From positions 2,108,001-2,172,000 of the forward strand of contig JAUTDP010000008.1 in the NCBI GenBank assembly GCA_033439795.1: a stretch of DNA of 64,000 nucleotides, given 5' to 3'. The stretch is from Sordaria brevicollis. Its lineage: Eukaryota; Ascomycota; Sordariomycetes; Sordariales; Sordariaceae. Position 1 is the stretch's first letter, and every line of letters starts with the position of its first letter. The notes under the pieces are model-generated. The model searched no databases. It saw nothing but the letters and a program-made list of their open reading frames with translations, and had not been told where the DNA came from. Shown piece after piece: positions 12,901-24,945 of the stretch. A program made the position numbers and the translations under genes.

Positions 12901-13064
12901 TCGAGATCCTCGATGAGGGCATCAATGTCCTCATCCTCATCATCGTCCTCAACCTTGGGCTTAGGCTGGTAAGGAGCGGGGTGCTCCGCCGCCTTCTCGT
13001 CGAACTTTCCGCTTTCGATGTTGGTCGACAGCGCAGGAGCGCCGCTGGCCGAGTGGTCCGCCAT
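9960..13064 (-). CDS. pma-1: Plasma-membrane H+-transporting P-type ATPase; frame broken by a one-base deletion
   Basis: Five exons: 13064-12879, 12807-12601, 12471-12338, 12268-10075 and 10006-9960. The protein starts [20 protein letters not shown] and matches N. crassa PMA-1 as I know it, with a few substitutions. This type IIIA P-type ATPase pumps protons across the plasma membrane and drives nutrient uptake. Visible hallmarks are the acidic N-terminus and Glu run, TGES in the actuator domain, the phosphorylation motif CSDKTGT (Asp near residue 380), TGDGVNDAP of the hinge, and the regulatory tail ending STQHEKSQ. In exon 4 the frame fails at 11182-11187: the coding strand has six C where MDPPRHDTY needs seven, so translation would leave the conserved sequence after MDPP and soon stop. 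Sequence on both sides is intact. Because the pump is essential, an assembly error in a homopolymer is the likeliest cause. With one base added, about 922 residues would be encoded (family about 920). Confidence 0.95.
11182..11187 (-). other. pma-1: Frame-disrupting C6 tract in pma-1 exon 4
   Basis: On the coding strand ATG GAT is followed by six C and then GTCACG. Conserved protein sequence upstream ([12 protein letters not shown]) and downstream ([12 protein letters not shown]) lie in different frames that meet exactly here. A single missing C explains it. Confidence 0.9.
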
Positions 13065-13970
13065 TGGCAGTATTGGTGGCAGATCAAAGCTCTGCTAGGC
13101 GTATATTAAGGTACTGTAAGAAAAGAAACCAATGTTAGGAATTAGGTCGAGACAAAGATGTGAGCAGAGCCTGGCGAGACAGGTGGGAGAGAAAAGGTTG
13201 AAGTATGTGTCTTGGTGGTGGTGGTGGTATAAGTAGGAGTGGAGTGTGTGGCAGGCAAAGCTTGGTTATCCTAGGAACAGGTCCACAGCTCGCGTTCGCA
13301 GGTGGGGTGGTGTTGAAAGTGGATTGGAGCAGACTGGTGGATTGGATGTTGGTGTGGTGGGAGGAGGCAGCTGCGGGTATATGTAGATATTTCGACCAGC
13401 CAGACGGCGACTGAGTTGCAAAAGGTGAACGGACCTAGTAGGGTTTGTCGGGAACCGCGGCGGTAGGGTATTGTTTTGATGACCTAATAGGGGTGGTGAG
13501 GTATGTGGCGTAGGCGTTGGAAGATGGTGAAATCGTCCAAACGAGGCGAGTAGGAAGTAGACCGAGGGATATGGGTCGAGAAAGAAAAAAGTATTAGGAG
13601 TTTGGGGGGAGATTCACGACGAAGGGAGGGATTAAAAAAGCCTTCGAGCGTAAGGAAAAGAAGAGGAGGTGCGAGTCGAGGGAGCGGGCGAGAAAGGTAT
13701 TTCAATCTTTCCGGCTGGTGACCGAGCGATGAGCGACCTTTCCGGCCAAAGATGGAAAGCCAACCTTCCACTTCTTTGGTACGCACGCCAGATTGTGGGA
13801 TTCGCCAGCTACGATCCGCTGCAACGAGTGGGCGAGTTGTGGGCTGCAGGCCCCGGCACTGTATCGTACTGTACCCGGTACCTTGTCCCCGTCCGGTCCT
13901 TGTTGGTCGCGCTGGTAGCTTTTTGGTGAGGTGCCCGCCCTGGCGAGTGCCCTGTCCGCCCGCCAGTTGC
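13065..13970 (-). promoter_or_regulatory. Upstream region and probable leader of pma-1
   Basis: The interval just upstream of the pma-1 start is strongly purine-rich on the plus strand, hence C+T rich on the coding strand, over about 13130-13690. Long pyrimidine-rich leaders and promoters are common in highly expressed fungal genes. A GGT run at about 13214-13229 flanks a TTATA-like hexamer on the minus strand. The exact transcription start cannot be read from sequence. Confidence 0.45.
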
Positions 13971-16900
13971 AATGCATCGCTCGCTCACCTTCCAGTTCAC
14001 CCTTCAATTCTCAATGCACCCACAGAGGTCCACTTTCCAGACGGGCACCCCATCGAGCGGAACATCGTGTGGAGACTGCGCTAGCACCAGGTACCGCGTA
14101 CCTGCTTGCTAGCTCGACCGCTGGGACTACCTACACCAGAACCAGAACCGGTGCACGGTCCCCTGGTCCCTCCATCTCATCGACTCTTGCCCACGGCTCG
14201 TGCGAACAAGCAGGAAGAACAACTTGTGTGTGCCCTGACGACCGCCCGACTCTGCGGCCCACGTAGGGTTCGATTTTTGGATTTTTGGACGGCGAAGGTG
14301 GGCCCGCGACCACCGAAAGCCAAGGGCCACGGTCAATGGAGTCAATGGGCATTGGGTCAATGGGTCAATCATTGCCAGCACCCGACCAGCAGCGATTGTA
14401 ACGAGTCGGTCGGTCCTTGAATGAACCAGGAGCGCAGTAGACGTCCCGTTCCTGGAAAGAGAAGCGCAGAGAGAGGTGCCTGGCTGTCCGTCTGTGTTCG
14501 AGTTCGAGAGCCCGCCTCCCCACGCGACGATGCCACCGTGTGCGCCCGTGCACAGACTGTCCTCGCCATCCGTTCTTTGCTGACCTTTTTGCTGGGTCGG
14601 CGTCAGGTCGGCCTCTTTGCTCGTCCAATTGACACGGTGCGACCGCCCAGCGCTGGCCAAGCGGGCGAGGCGGACAAGCACTACCTTCCAGCGCACCGCA
14701 CTAACTTTACCACTACGGCACGCCCCAAAGAGCAGACCGCGATTGAATGTGATTGCCCCTGCCTTCCTTCCGAGAAGAAAGTCCAACCTCACAAGCAATG
14801 GCTGACACCCCGGGCCATGACCAGGGGTCTTGTGTAAAAGAGCGGGTCTCCCAGAGTGCAGTTCGCAATGAAGTACCACAGGATACTCGGATCGTCCAAT
14901 GCGACCAGGTACCAGTACCCCACCCTCTGCCTCAGTTCAAGCCGCAAATCAAGCCGCCAGAGGTACCTGCTTCTGTCTCTCCACCGTTGTACCTTGTCAG
15001 CCAAAAGCCTGCGGGATTTTCTGGCTTTCCACCTCCACACCGGCCGTCGCGGCTTCTGATTGGCTCGCGCTTCTTGAATGACGACGAGGAAACCAGAAAT
15101 CAGAAAGGATTTTCTGTTTTTCCCACACGAAAGGCCCGGCGGACGAGTGCCAGGCGGGCGTTGCCAGCAGCTCCAGGGCCGCCGCAGACGACCAGCGCTC
15201 CCAACCTCACGCTCTTCTCACCACCGACTCTCACACAAACGGCGAGCAAGTCTCCAGAACACTTGGCGGTCAGCCGGCCCAGAGTTGCCATTTTGCACAA
15301 GGCGGTCACTCGGATGGATAATCACGACTCCATAATTCATCCTATCTACCCTCGGCCGCCAGTCGGTATGGCCTCGTTCGGTCTCGTCTGGCCCAGGCAT
15401 CGTATTGCCTTCCCCTATGCTCTGCATTTGGTCTTATGAGATGGAATTGTGTGTTGATGCATCGCTATGCTGTTTGGCCAGGGAAAGCTGGAGCTTGCTC
15501 TCACTGCTGGGAGAGGTTGATAACGGCCGGAGTTGAGAAGCTCCACGCTAATCGCTTGGCAAAAGAGTACGTAACTCTATGGGAATCAACATCAACACAC
15601 TGCATCCTCGACAACGTCCACTGTATCGAGACTCTCGATTATAGGCGCGAACAAGCTTTGGCTCTCTCGCTGTCCGTCATGAGCCGGAAGCTGGGGTACA
15701 CCCATGGCGTGCAATTGCTTTGCTTTGACTGGCTAGTCAGTGTGTGGCCAACCCGCCAAAAGAGCCCTTATCGTTGCCATGAGAGCTCGATCCCTGCCGG
15801 CAACGACGAGAAGCGGAAACGAATTGACAAAGGCCAGCCAGAAACAGGCTTGGCTTCGCCCATCTCGCCAGTCTCGCCCACTGGAAACGGTTTGGACGGT
15901 GTGGCCGTCTGCACTTCTGCAGTGCTCTTTGCAGCACATGGCTGCAGTCGTTCTGGCGGCCGGTCCGTCATGATCATCATCGCCTGTCGTCCTCGCCTGT
16001 CTTGTTCTTCCGTTGGGAGAAGTCACCGACGTTCGTGACATAAGCTGCATGGCATACACTGATCCGTGGGCAACGGTCGAACCCGTGCCTACCCGTCGGT
16101 CTGTTTTGGTCTGCCGTGCGACAACGCCATGGGCAATTTAGACGGGAACGGGGAGTCAAGGGTTTTGGATTCAACCAGACAGGTCCAAGACGGTTGCGGT
16201 GTTATTGCCGGCTCGGCCTTGATGAGATCGGACTCCCGTCTGATCGGTATTCGGTCTCATTCACCGGACATAACAAGGTCACGGCGAGGCTGTTTCTCGT
16301 GTTCATGTCAAATTGGGGTGCCGTGTACGGCATTGGTTCGTAGGGCATGTGCAAGTCAAACCGGTCTATCACAGAGTGTAATATGCCTATTTCCAACCAT
16401 CATGCGAAGCTACCTGCTACAGATGAGCACTCGTAAACAACCAGCAAGGATCACCACATATGATATAGCCAAACGGACATCTGGGCAATATAGACTTCAT
16501 ATCAAAGTTGCCCAATTTTCCTCAAATCGCTCTTCCCGGCGAGAGTCTGGCCGCGGCCGAGGCTGGATTATTTAAGGTTGTCTGTCTCCTCAAGTCCGGA
16601 ACGGGAGCTGCACGTTGTCAAGTAACACGGTATCTTGAGACTTGTCAGATGGAAACAGCATTGAAACATCCAGTACAGCACCGCGGCAAATGCCCCTCCA
16701 TGACAAAGAGTCATGTTCGCCATATCCGTTGCAAAGGCACCGAGGCTGATTGTCAGTGGGTGATCTGATATTACCCTCACCATACAGGCAGGCCCTTCAT
16801 CACGAACAACGGGAAATTTGAGCTACGTCATAGTGTTCAGCCCCCAACGATGAGCAATGCGATTCAAGATGGGCGAATAGCCTAGTAACAAGGGGTACGA

Positions 16901-19868
16901 GACTCATCACTTTCCTCAATCAGTAGTAAAAGACAAAGGTTGAAAGAGACCAACAACGACTGACACACTCCACATGGAAGGTCAGCCCGCCGACGTTCCC
17001 GAACCCTATCAAATGTCAGAAATTTCTTTCTTTTCTCTTTTTCATGCCAACCTACGGAACGCGGGAGTTCCCTCACGCTATCATGCAACGTGTGCCCATA
17101 TCGCAGTAACAAAGGACATTGTGAGGTTCGTCGCAAAAGCGATATTCCTTGTTGCAATGAGAAAGGCTTTTGAGGAAAGAGAAAAATCGGAAAACTCTAC
17201 ACAAGGGAACACCCTGAAACTCAATCGGCAATCAAGTGGTTCTCAGCTTTGTGAGACGGCTCGCAAAGCCGATGGCGGCACCGCTTGCTTGCTCTGCTTG
17301 CTGACTGACTGCTACAGCACTGTCCTTGTGTCGCCAGCGAACCATTCAATCTTTTTAGCGCCTTTCCGACTCGTTGAAGCTCCGTCTAGCAACCCAGCAA
17401 TTTCCCGGCCAACCAGTGTTCCCATTTTCGCAGGGCAGAGAGCTTCCCCCCTGCCCCTACACAACCTGCCTTGTCAACGACGACAGCCTCAACCGGGCCG
17501 TCAACAACACACAAGAGGTTATCGAACTACCGCCGCACCCGGCAATCGGACAGCAATTTCCCAGCCTTGAGCCTCAAAAGGAACCACCAAAAGAGGAGAC
17601 AAGGCACCTTGTTGTTGACAAGGCGACCAGGAAGCGCGCGGCGTGTGCCATGGGGAAGATCTTCGCCTCCGCGTCTTGGTTGGAGGAGATTTAGACTTAC
17701 AGCTCTCTTTCCGTCCAAAGTCTCGGCACAGTCGATCGCGACCGGCTTCACTTTTTTTCAACTTTGGAACTTTCACATCTCTCTGTGTGACAATGCCCAG
17801 AAACAATGACATGGCCCGTGTTTCTGCCCAGGCCGACTTGGCACCTTGGAAAAAAGGATTGCTTGCTGAGCAACACAACGTCTGGGCCCTTTGGATATTC
17901 TCTGGCTTTTCCTTACGTGCGCAATATTAGCAGTTTCCTTCCTTCCTACGGGCCAAAGGACGCATGCCTGGCGTGTTCATTCATGGTGTTTTTGTTCTGT
18001 CTCCTGCATCAACTGGCGATACGAAAAATGACGGGGCGGCCTAGCCGATGTTGGTGGTGTAGAGCCACACACTGTCGAGCTTCCACCTTCGATTGCCGTA
18101 GGTGAGCGACAGCATGGTGGCCAGCTAGCTACATAGCTACCAGTGCCAGCCTCTCCAGGCGGGAACGATACGCCTAACGTAAAGGCCCTGCTGGTCTGCT
18201 GGCAGACCGGTACTGACACTGGCAACTGGACTGAACACACACCACTGTGAAATGGGCCAGTGTCAGTGAGTGCCGAGGTGTTGGTGTTGCCCTGGTTGCG
18301 CTCCATCCGAGACACCAAAGCCAAGCCCCAAAAGGACAAGGTGAGAATGTAACCATCCACACATACACCGCAAAATCCCCCCCAGACTTCCAAAAACACA
18401 TTCACAGTGCGCTCGGTTGTTCTCCGGCCTCAAGATGGATACAGTACCTGGGATGGATATGGTTATGGATCGTGTGCCGGATGGAGTAAAGACGCAGGGT
18501 GAGAGTCGTGTAAAAGCGCGGGAAAGGACTGGTCAATGTGAATCCATGAATCGCGGGTCAGGTCACGGTGGTGCCTGGGAAGCGATCGACCAGCCTGCCG
18601 GTCTCGTCATGGTGGCATCGTTCCGCTTCGTCGTCCGTCGTCCGTCCGTCCTCATCGTCGTCGTCGTTGTCGTTGTTGTCGCAGGATACCCCGAAACCAA
18701 GCAATGAACCAACCAGCTGGCTGCATGGAAACAAAAAGCGGTCTAGAAGGCGGTTTTCTAGAAGCTTTGGAATATGCACGCACTTATGCAACCATAAATT
18801 GGTAAGCTGGAGACATCGGATGGCCCAATGCCCCCACTTGCGCGGCATCAACGGATGGGACAGAGCAGCAGTGTCGACAAAGTGGCGCGCAAAGTGTGAA
18901 GAGGGAAAGCTTTCTGACCAATCAGAAGTGTCAGAAAGTGTGGTGAGAACCTCAAGGGGTTGTTTCCTGCGCGGGGGGCAGCACCAACGAGGGACTGGAA
19001 GAACAACAAAACTCCACGGAGGTGGGAACGAAAGGACACTGCACCAATGCACATGCTAGCAAGGTGCGTGCATTCTGCAAACTTCGTTCTTTCTCCGATT
19101 CTGTGGAGAATCGGCTCTTTTGGCGCCGCATTGACATCAATTAAATCGCAAAACCGCTTTTTCGCTGTCTGATAACGGCTTTTTGGTAGTGATTTCGGGC
19201 TTCTTTCTCTCGCCAGGCGGCACAGCTTTCCCTTGCATTGCAGAAGAACGGCCGAGGTAGCATGTAACAAGGCGAGGCATTGAAACAGTTATCCTTGATA
19301 CTGCCGGTCGGTCCCGTTGTTGACGTTGTAAACCGGCGGTTATTCCCGTCGCGAGCGAGGTAAAAACCAGCAAGAACGAACAAGTGATGAGAACAGCCGA
19401 GATATGAAAAGAGAAGGTTGGCTTGCGACCAATCGAGGGCCGGCAAGCGAGTGTGGGCGAATTTCAAAGTGTGGGTGAAAAGTTGGGGCATTTCCGCTTT
19501 CTTTGGGGTTATGATGGAGCTGTTTCGTGGTGGTGAAGTTCACAGGGGTAATCAACGATCTCGAGCTATAAAATGGATGGTTAACGCAATTCGTCCTAGC
19601 GGCATCCTCTCACCGTTTTACGCTTTTAGCCGTATCGCCAGTGAGTGGTCGGTCTGTGGTTGCTGTGGGTGACAGACTGGACACCCAAACAAAATTGCGG
19701 ACGAAGAGCACTCGGAGCGCACTGCGAGATGCTGCGCTGAGTGGATGACAGGCCCGGAACAGACACGGCACTGGCTCTCGGTGCCTCTTCACTGTTAATG
19801 ATATCGGGCGAGCCGTTACCGATCGGACAGGGAGTCCTCGCTCGGTCGGCACCACACTTCGGAGTTGC
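13971..19868. other. Gene desert, left part
   Basis: No convincing gene is seen in this 5.9 kb of normal base composition. The longest frames (250 codons at 14879-14127 minus, 228 codons at 14753-15439 plus, 200 codons at 15436-16038 plus) overlap each other on both strands, are rich in Arg, Ser, Pro and Thr and match no family I recognise. They look like chance frames in GC-balanced DNA. There is no RIP signature. Regulatory DNA of pma-1 or unannotated non-coding transcripts are possible. Confidence 0.55.
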
Positions 19869-20167
19869 TTATTCCGCTTACAGCCCCACACGAAAAGGTC
19901 CGTGCCAGCCTAGCAAAAGTTACAACTTCAATTTCTAAGTTTCAAAACTCTAAACCTTCGCATTCCATCTACCGTAACCCGATATATAGCGAAGCAGAGC
20001 AAAAAGCCGGGTACTGGGGGCGCTGAATCTCGTGGAAGCGTTTTCGTTTTCACAGCGTTGATATTGCTCGAGATAGTCGCGGTCCAAAAAAAATTGAGGT
20101 CGTGGTGTAGTACTTCAGACTTGGCGATTCTAACTCGAAAAGGGGCGTGGGGCTGTAAGCGGAATAA
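19869..20167. repeat. Inverted repeat with 21-bp perfect arms
   Basis: The 21 bases at 19869-19889 are the exact reverse complement of 20147-20167, with 257 bases between. Just inside each arm the octamer CGAAAAGG recurs in direct orientation, and CACACTTCG occurs just outside both arms, also in direct orientation. This could be a small foldback or MITE-like element; no target-site duplication was confirmed and no coding sequence is inside. Confidence 0.8.
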
Positions 20168-23100
20168 TCGACACCCACACTTCGCGATTGTGTGCCATAT
20201 TTCCGCCGACCGTGGGGGGCGGTCGTGGCGATCAGAGACCGGGTCCGCCACTCGACCGCCTCGCCAAAACGACCCAATGGCCACGCCGCTTGTCCCGGGA
20301 TCTCGGAGCATGAACACCTCATCACCGACATTTTACGGCGCCGCCGAAACCCATCACTAGCGATGCCACCTTGTTAATGTCCATGCCTTTTCCGGACCGA
20401 GGTGACGGCACCGACGGCAGTGACACCAACGACAGCCTCATCGTCAGGGACCGGCGACGACCAGTTCGACTTTTTGTTTCGACGACGGGATGCTTCCTTT
20501 CTTTTGTTTTTGCCAAGCCCAAACCCGCCCACCAACCCGAACGGCGACGGCGCTAGGAGGCTCCGAACCCTGTGGGAAAATTCAGGAACAGGAAACTCTC
20601 AGCCGATTCTCTCCATGATTCTCCGTTCCTCTCCAGTTCTTGGCCCTTGAGTAGCCGCGCCCAAGGCGCTTCCTGGCGGAAAAAGGCAATTGTCAAAAAA
20701 AAGTTGCACCGAAATTGACGAATGCTCCGTGGCAGTTCACTGTTATCACACACAGTGGAAGCTTTTCTCTCAGTGGCAGCACCCAACCACACACACCACA
20801 CACAGACAGGCACCGAAAAATCGCTCTCCACGTGCACCCTTGTGTGTCCTTGCATGTCAGGACAGACGGGCAGCGCATTGGCCGGGGATCTCTTCTTTCT
20901 GCCATTTTGGTGCCGTGCAGCCGTGCGACCCGTGGACCCTGCGTGGACCCTTTGCTTCAGAAAAAGCGGCAGAAAAGAAGACGAGCAAAAAGGCGGTGGT
21001 GCAAAGTGATGATAGCGTAGCATGAACTGGAACTGGTGAGACCGGTATCGCTTGCTGCTAGCATCGCCGTTTCGGTGCCGGCTGGCAAAATGCTCGGGCA
21101 TCTGGACAGAAAGTCTCTTTTGCAAGCAAGCATTGTTCTGCTAGGCTTCCCTCCCTGGCAAGTTGTTGGTGGTGTCGTGTGAGGACTGTGGACTCCCTTC
21201 TTGTGTGAATACGGGATCCCTTCTTCTTCAGCCGCCGTGAACCATGAACGAACCTCTGCTGTGTGAAACCATGAGAGGAACCTCCAGCAATCTGGCCACT
21301 GTATACACGCCAGGAAGCAAGCTCTGGATGGCAGAGTGCAATTTCCCTGAACTGGAGCACATGTCGGCGAAACTCGCAGAAAAGAAAAAAAAAGGCCCTG
21401 CGCATCCTGCAACCGTAGTATCTGCTGACGTCCCTGTTTTCTTTTTGCAGCCCGGTCATGCCCGGCCACACACATATGACATGAACCTGCATTGGGAACT
21501 TGGAAAAGCCGTCCAGAGCCTCGGATGGGGCAGCCGCGGCGCTTTGCATATAACCAGGGGCAACCGCCGTTCGCCAGCGTTCCCAGTGAGCGGGCATCTT
21601 CGGACATTAAAGACGACTAGGACGCTACCCCATAATAGCGAAAGCAGCCAGCTATGCGCGCGTTATCGGCGCAACTAAAACTGGGGAAATTCGAATTCCA
21701 ACACGCACGCCGCCCTCCGAGCCGACGAACACCCAAGGAGCCAGCCAGGAAGCCAGCAAAAAGCGAGACAGAGGAGCAATCAGCCAGCTGTTATTCACCG
21801 GACCGGACATACCACCACCCAGCCACCGCCGATAGGAGTGATGATGATGATGATGGTGGTGATGATGACGTCTGATTACTGAGATTTGGAATTGTAGAAA
21901 AAGGGGGCGGCAAACCCGTCATCCGCTTTTCATCATACTATAGCTTCAACAGCTACAGTTCCATTCCAGTAACATGCCTCCCGATCCGGACCAGAATCAT
22001 CAATCACACAATCAAGCATCACCTGTTTTTGCTGTTCCCAGTTTGCCATAGGAACCAAAGCCCGGGGAACAGTCATCCCATATCATTGTCAAGCTGGATT
22101 TGACATTGACACACGAGGACGGTATGGAGTTTCCCAGTTTCGTTGACATACATCAACTTCACCAAGGTCAGGTTGACGCCAAGGCTATCTGTCGAAGGAA
22201 TGATCAAGGCATTGAAGTCATGGCTTGCAATGATCACCAGGTTTCGCTTACAACCGACTCGCCAATTCCTCGTCACGAGAAAGAAGCTCCAAAACTACCC
22301 ACGACGATGTGCTCTGGGCAATCCGATACCCGATTTGAGGGGAAGTGGAAAGTTGGTGAAATGAAATTGCGGGATGGGGTCTTTCACAACTCTCTCACAC
22401 CAGGCTAGGTTTGGCGGCTGCGTGGGGGCGGGCCTCGACAAGGAAAAGCTTGGGGGTTTGGAAATTGGCGGCATACGAGCTGCTCATCGCTACCATTGAC
22501 TTGCCTTGTCGTGTCATTGCGACTTGGCTTGACTTTGACTTTGGCGCTCACAGGTTCGTCACAACACGATATTTTTGAAAGTTGAAGTCATATCATCAAT
22601 GTCGTCGTTGCAATTTGTCGTTGCAGTCGTTCGAAGATCTCATTTCAATCTCACCTTCAATCTCACCCAGAACAGGAAAAAGCCGGCCTACCATCGACCA
22701 CTACTGCAGGAGCAAAGGACGGGATGGACACAAACACGGACATTTCACACTGGCAACCTTCGGCACACCCCACTTTTTGTGCTCATGTTACCCTTTGTGG
22801 ATTAGCTTCGACAGGTTTTTGTGCACCGGTCACTTCTGATTGCCGATGTTCCGATGCAACGAAGGAAAGGAAGCTGCAAGGCACGCGAGACAACGACTCC
22901 ATTGGTTCAGGTCAGTGCCATCGGTGATTGGACAACTGGAACAAGAACTTGTGGATCATTTTTGGTGCGGAGACTCGACAGAAAGCCAAGAGATTTGGAG
23001 AACAGAGGAAGAGAGAGAGACTGGAGAGTGAGAGACAACTTGAACAACGAAGAAAGAGAGAAGGAGCTGCGATCCGACAAACAGGCGGCTGAAGGAAATT

Positions 23101-24901
23101 CGTGTCACCGCAGTGCAGGTGCAGTGGTGCGAAGCTTGCTTTTTGCTTGCTTGCTTCCACTTTCCACTTGCTTGCTGGGGCTTCAGACACCGGGCTCCGG
23201 GGCTCCAGCTCCAGGGACTCCATCACTCCAGAGAAAAAGAGGAGCCCGCAAAAGCAGGGGAAAGGAGAAAAATCCACTCTTCTCTCTAAACTGCCCTGGC
23301 TTCCCAGCCATCGCTTTGCGGGATGGATTTGCCAGTTGTCGGTCGCTGAAACCGCTTCCGCCCACGAGATGCAGAGAGAGAGAAAGAGAAAGGAAAGCAT
23401 GATTCAAAGCAAGAAGCGAAAGAAGGTGAGGTGGACAAAGAGGGACTGCTACGAAAGGATGGGAAGTGCAAAAGTCCGGAAGTAATTTCCCCTAGGCGGC
23501 CGTAGGTACGATGCCAGCGATGTTGAAAAATTATGCCGTGTTTGCTATGATGAAGGAAGGACCAGACATGAAGATTGTGAACAGGAACGAAGCCAAAGTC
23601 CTTCCGTCCTCACTTTCCTCCCTGGTTTGCAAGTTTCATCATTGACCCGTTCCATTGCCCTTGCTAATCTTTCACTTTTGCCTGTTCTACCGGCATTTTT
23701 TTTTTTTCTTTTTTTTTCAATCAAAGATTTTTTCTTCACTTCTTTCTGGGCCTTTTTTTCTTGCTCATCAATCCACTGCATCCGAGGTCTCCGAAGAGCA
23801 GTGAGTGTTGAGTGGGTGAACATGGAAGCGAAGCTTTTCGCCAAACACCCATCATCCAAGTAACAAACCCCCATGGTTCGTCCAATGGCAAGCGACGATG
23901 CATCCGTTCTCTTTTTCTGTTCATCTGAGCTTTCTTCGGCACCTGCCTTTTTCACTTCTTACCCCAAAAAAATGCAATTTGCACAAAACACTCGTTCGCG
24001 TGCACAAAGGGCATCAAGTGTTTCATAAAAACAAAATTGCAAACTCACACAGGGGCAGTTCTCAGCTTCTTGACTGTTTTTACGTGATCCAATTGCACAC
24101 TATCGAAGGCCAAGCGACAACTCCTCTCAGTGCCTCCTCCTCCCGTCCAGACCCCTCGCAAAGCCAGCCAGGCCAGCCAGCCAACCGCTTACCTTTTTCC
24201 ACTTCCCTTCTTGCGGACGAATGAGAGCTACATTTACCTAGCAAGCAAATAATGCACTCACTTCAACCTCCTCACGTAAAATGAGTGAATGTTCCTGTAC
24301 AGGAGCACCACAGTCCGCGGTCGCAAGCGCAAAATCGTAGTCGCAAAAGCCGCAGTTCCATTGAGAGGCCAAGAAGCGACACGAAAGCAAGTGTGCCAAG
24401 CCAAAAGAAACACAAATGCAATGCAGTGAATGCAAGAAGATGCGGAGGATGAATGGGGGCAGCAGGCAGTGTGGGAACCATCCGATCGACGGCGGCCGGC
24501 TGCACGTCCCGTCGATGTGCTCCGCGGGCGCTGCAAGTCTGTTATAATGACAGGTTGCATTTCCATTATGGTATACGGAATGGTAAGCAATTCGCATCGC
24601 ATCGGTTAGAGTAACCATATTGTAGACCGAGTCTATTCGAAACGTAATTGGCTCTGCTCAATGAGAAGAGTTGACAAACGACTTTGAAAAGCCTTCGAGA
24701 ACCGAAGAAGAGCGGAGAGAAGAGAAAAGAGGCAGGTCCATATTACGTACTGGACTTTGTTGATCTCAGCTTGCCTCCAGCGGTGACTCCAAGTCTTCCT
24801 ATTCACTCGCTTACATCTGCCGTGCTTGTAACCTCGAACGACATTACATGATAGGAAGTTGTCCGCGACTTTTGTTAGTGTAGTCCAAAAAAGGCTTTCG
24901 C

Positions 24902-24903
<2 letters not shown>
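20168..24903. other. Gene desert, middle part
   Basis: No convincing gene is seen. The overlapping frames at 21125-20553 and 21607-20957 (minus) and 22821-23402 (plus) are compositionally random and cross simple-sequence tracts. The segment about 22980-23480 is purine-rich on the plus strand, and 23695-23760 has two long T runs. A GAT-type microsatellite lies at 21838-21869. Confidence 0.55.
21838..21869. repeat. (GAT/GGT)n microsatellite
   Basis: A run of GAT units interrupted by GGT. It is short and imperfect and lies in non-coding sequence. Confidence 0.85.

Positions 24904-24942
<39 letters not shown>
24904..24942. repeat. Homopolymer of 39 T
   Basis: An uninterrupted run of 39 T on the plus strand, equal to 39 A on the minus strand, by far the longest homopolymer in the window. 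It may be a slippage-prone simple repeat or the tail of a retroposed copy on the minus strand. A frame of 183 codons at 25184-24633 (minus) crosses it as poly-lysine; that frame is not called as a gene. Confidence 0.95.

Positions 24943-24945
<3 letters not shown>

Noticed and set aside
14127..15439. Frames of 250 (minus) and 228 (plus) codons in the gene desert
   Set aside because: They overlap each other and many similar frames on both strands, have random-looking Arg/Ser/Pro-rich sequence and no motif.
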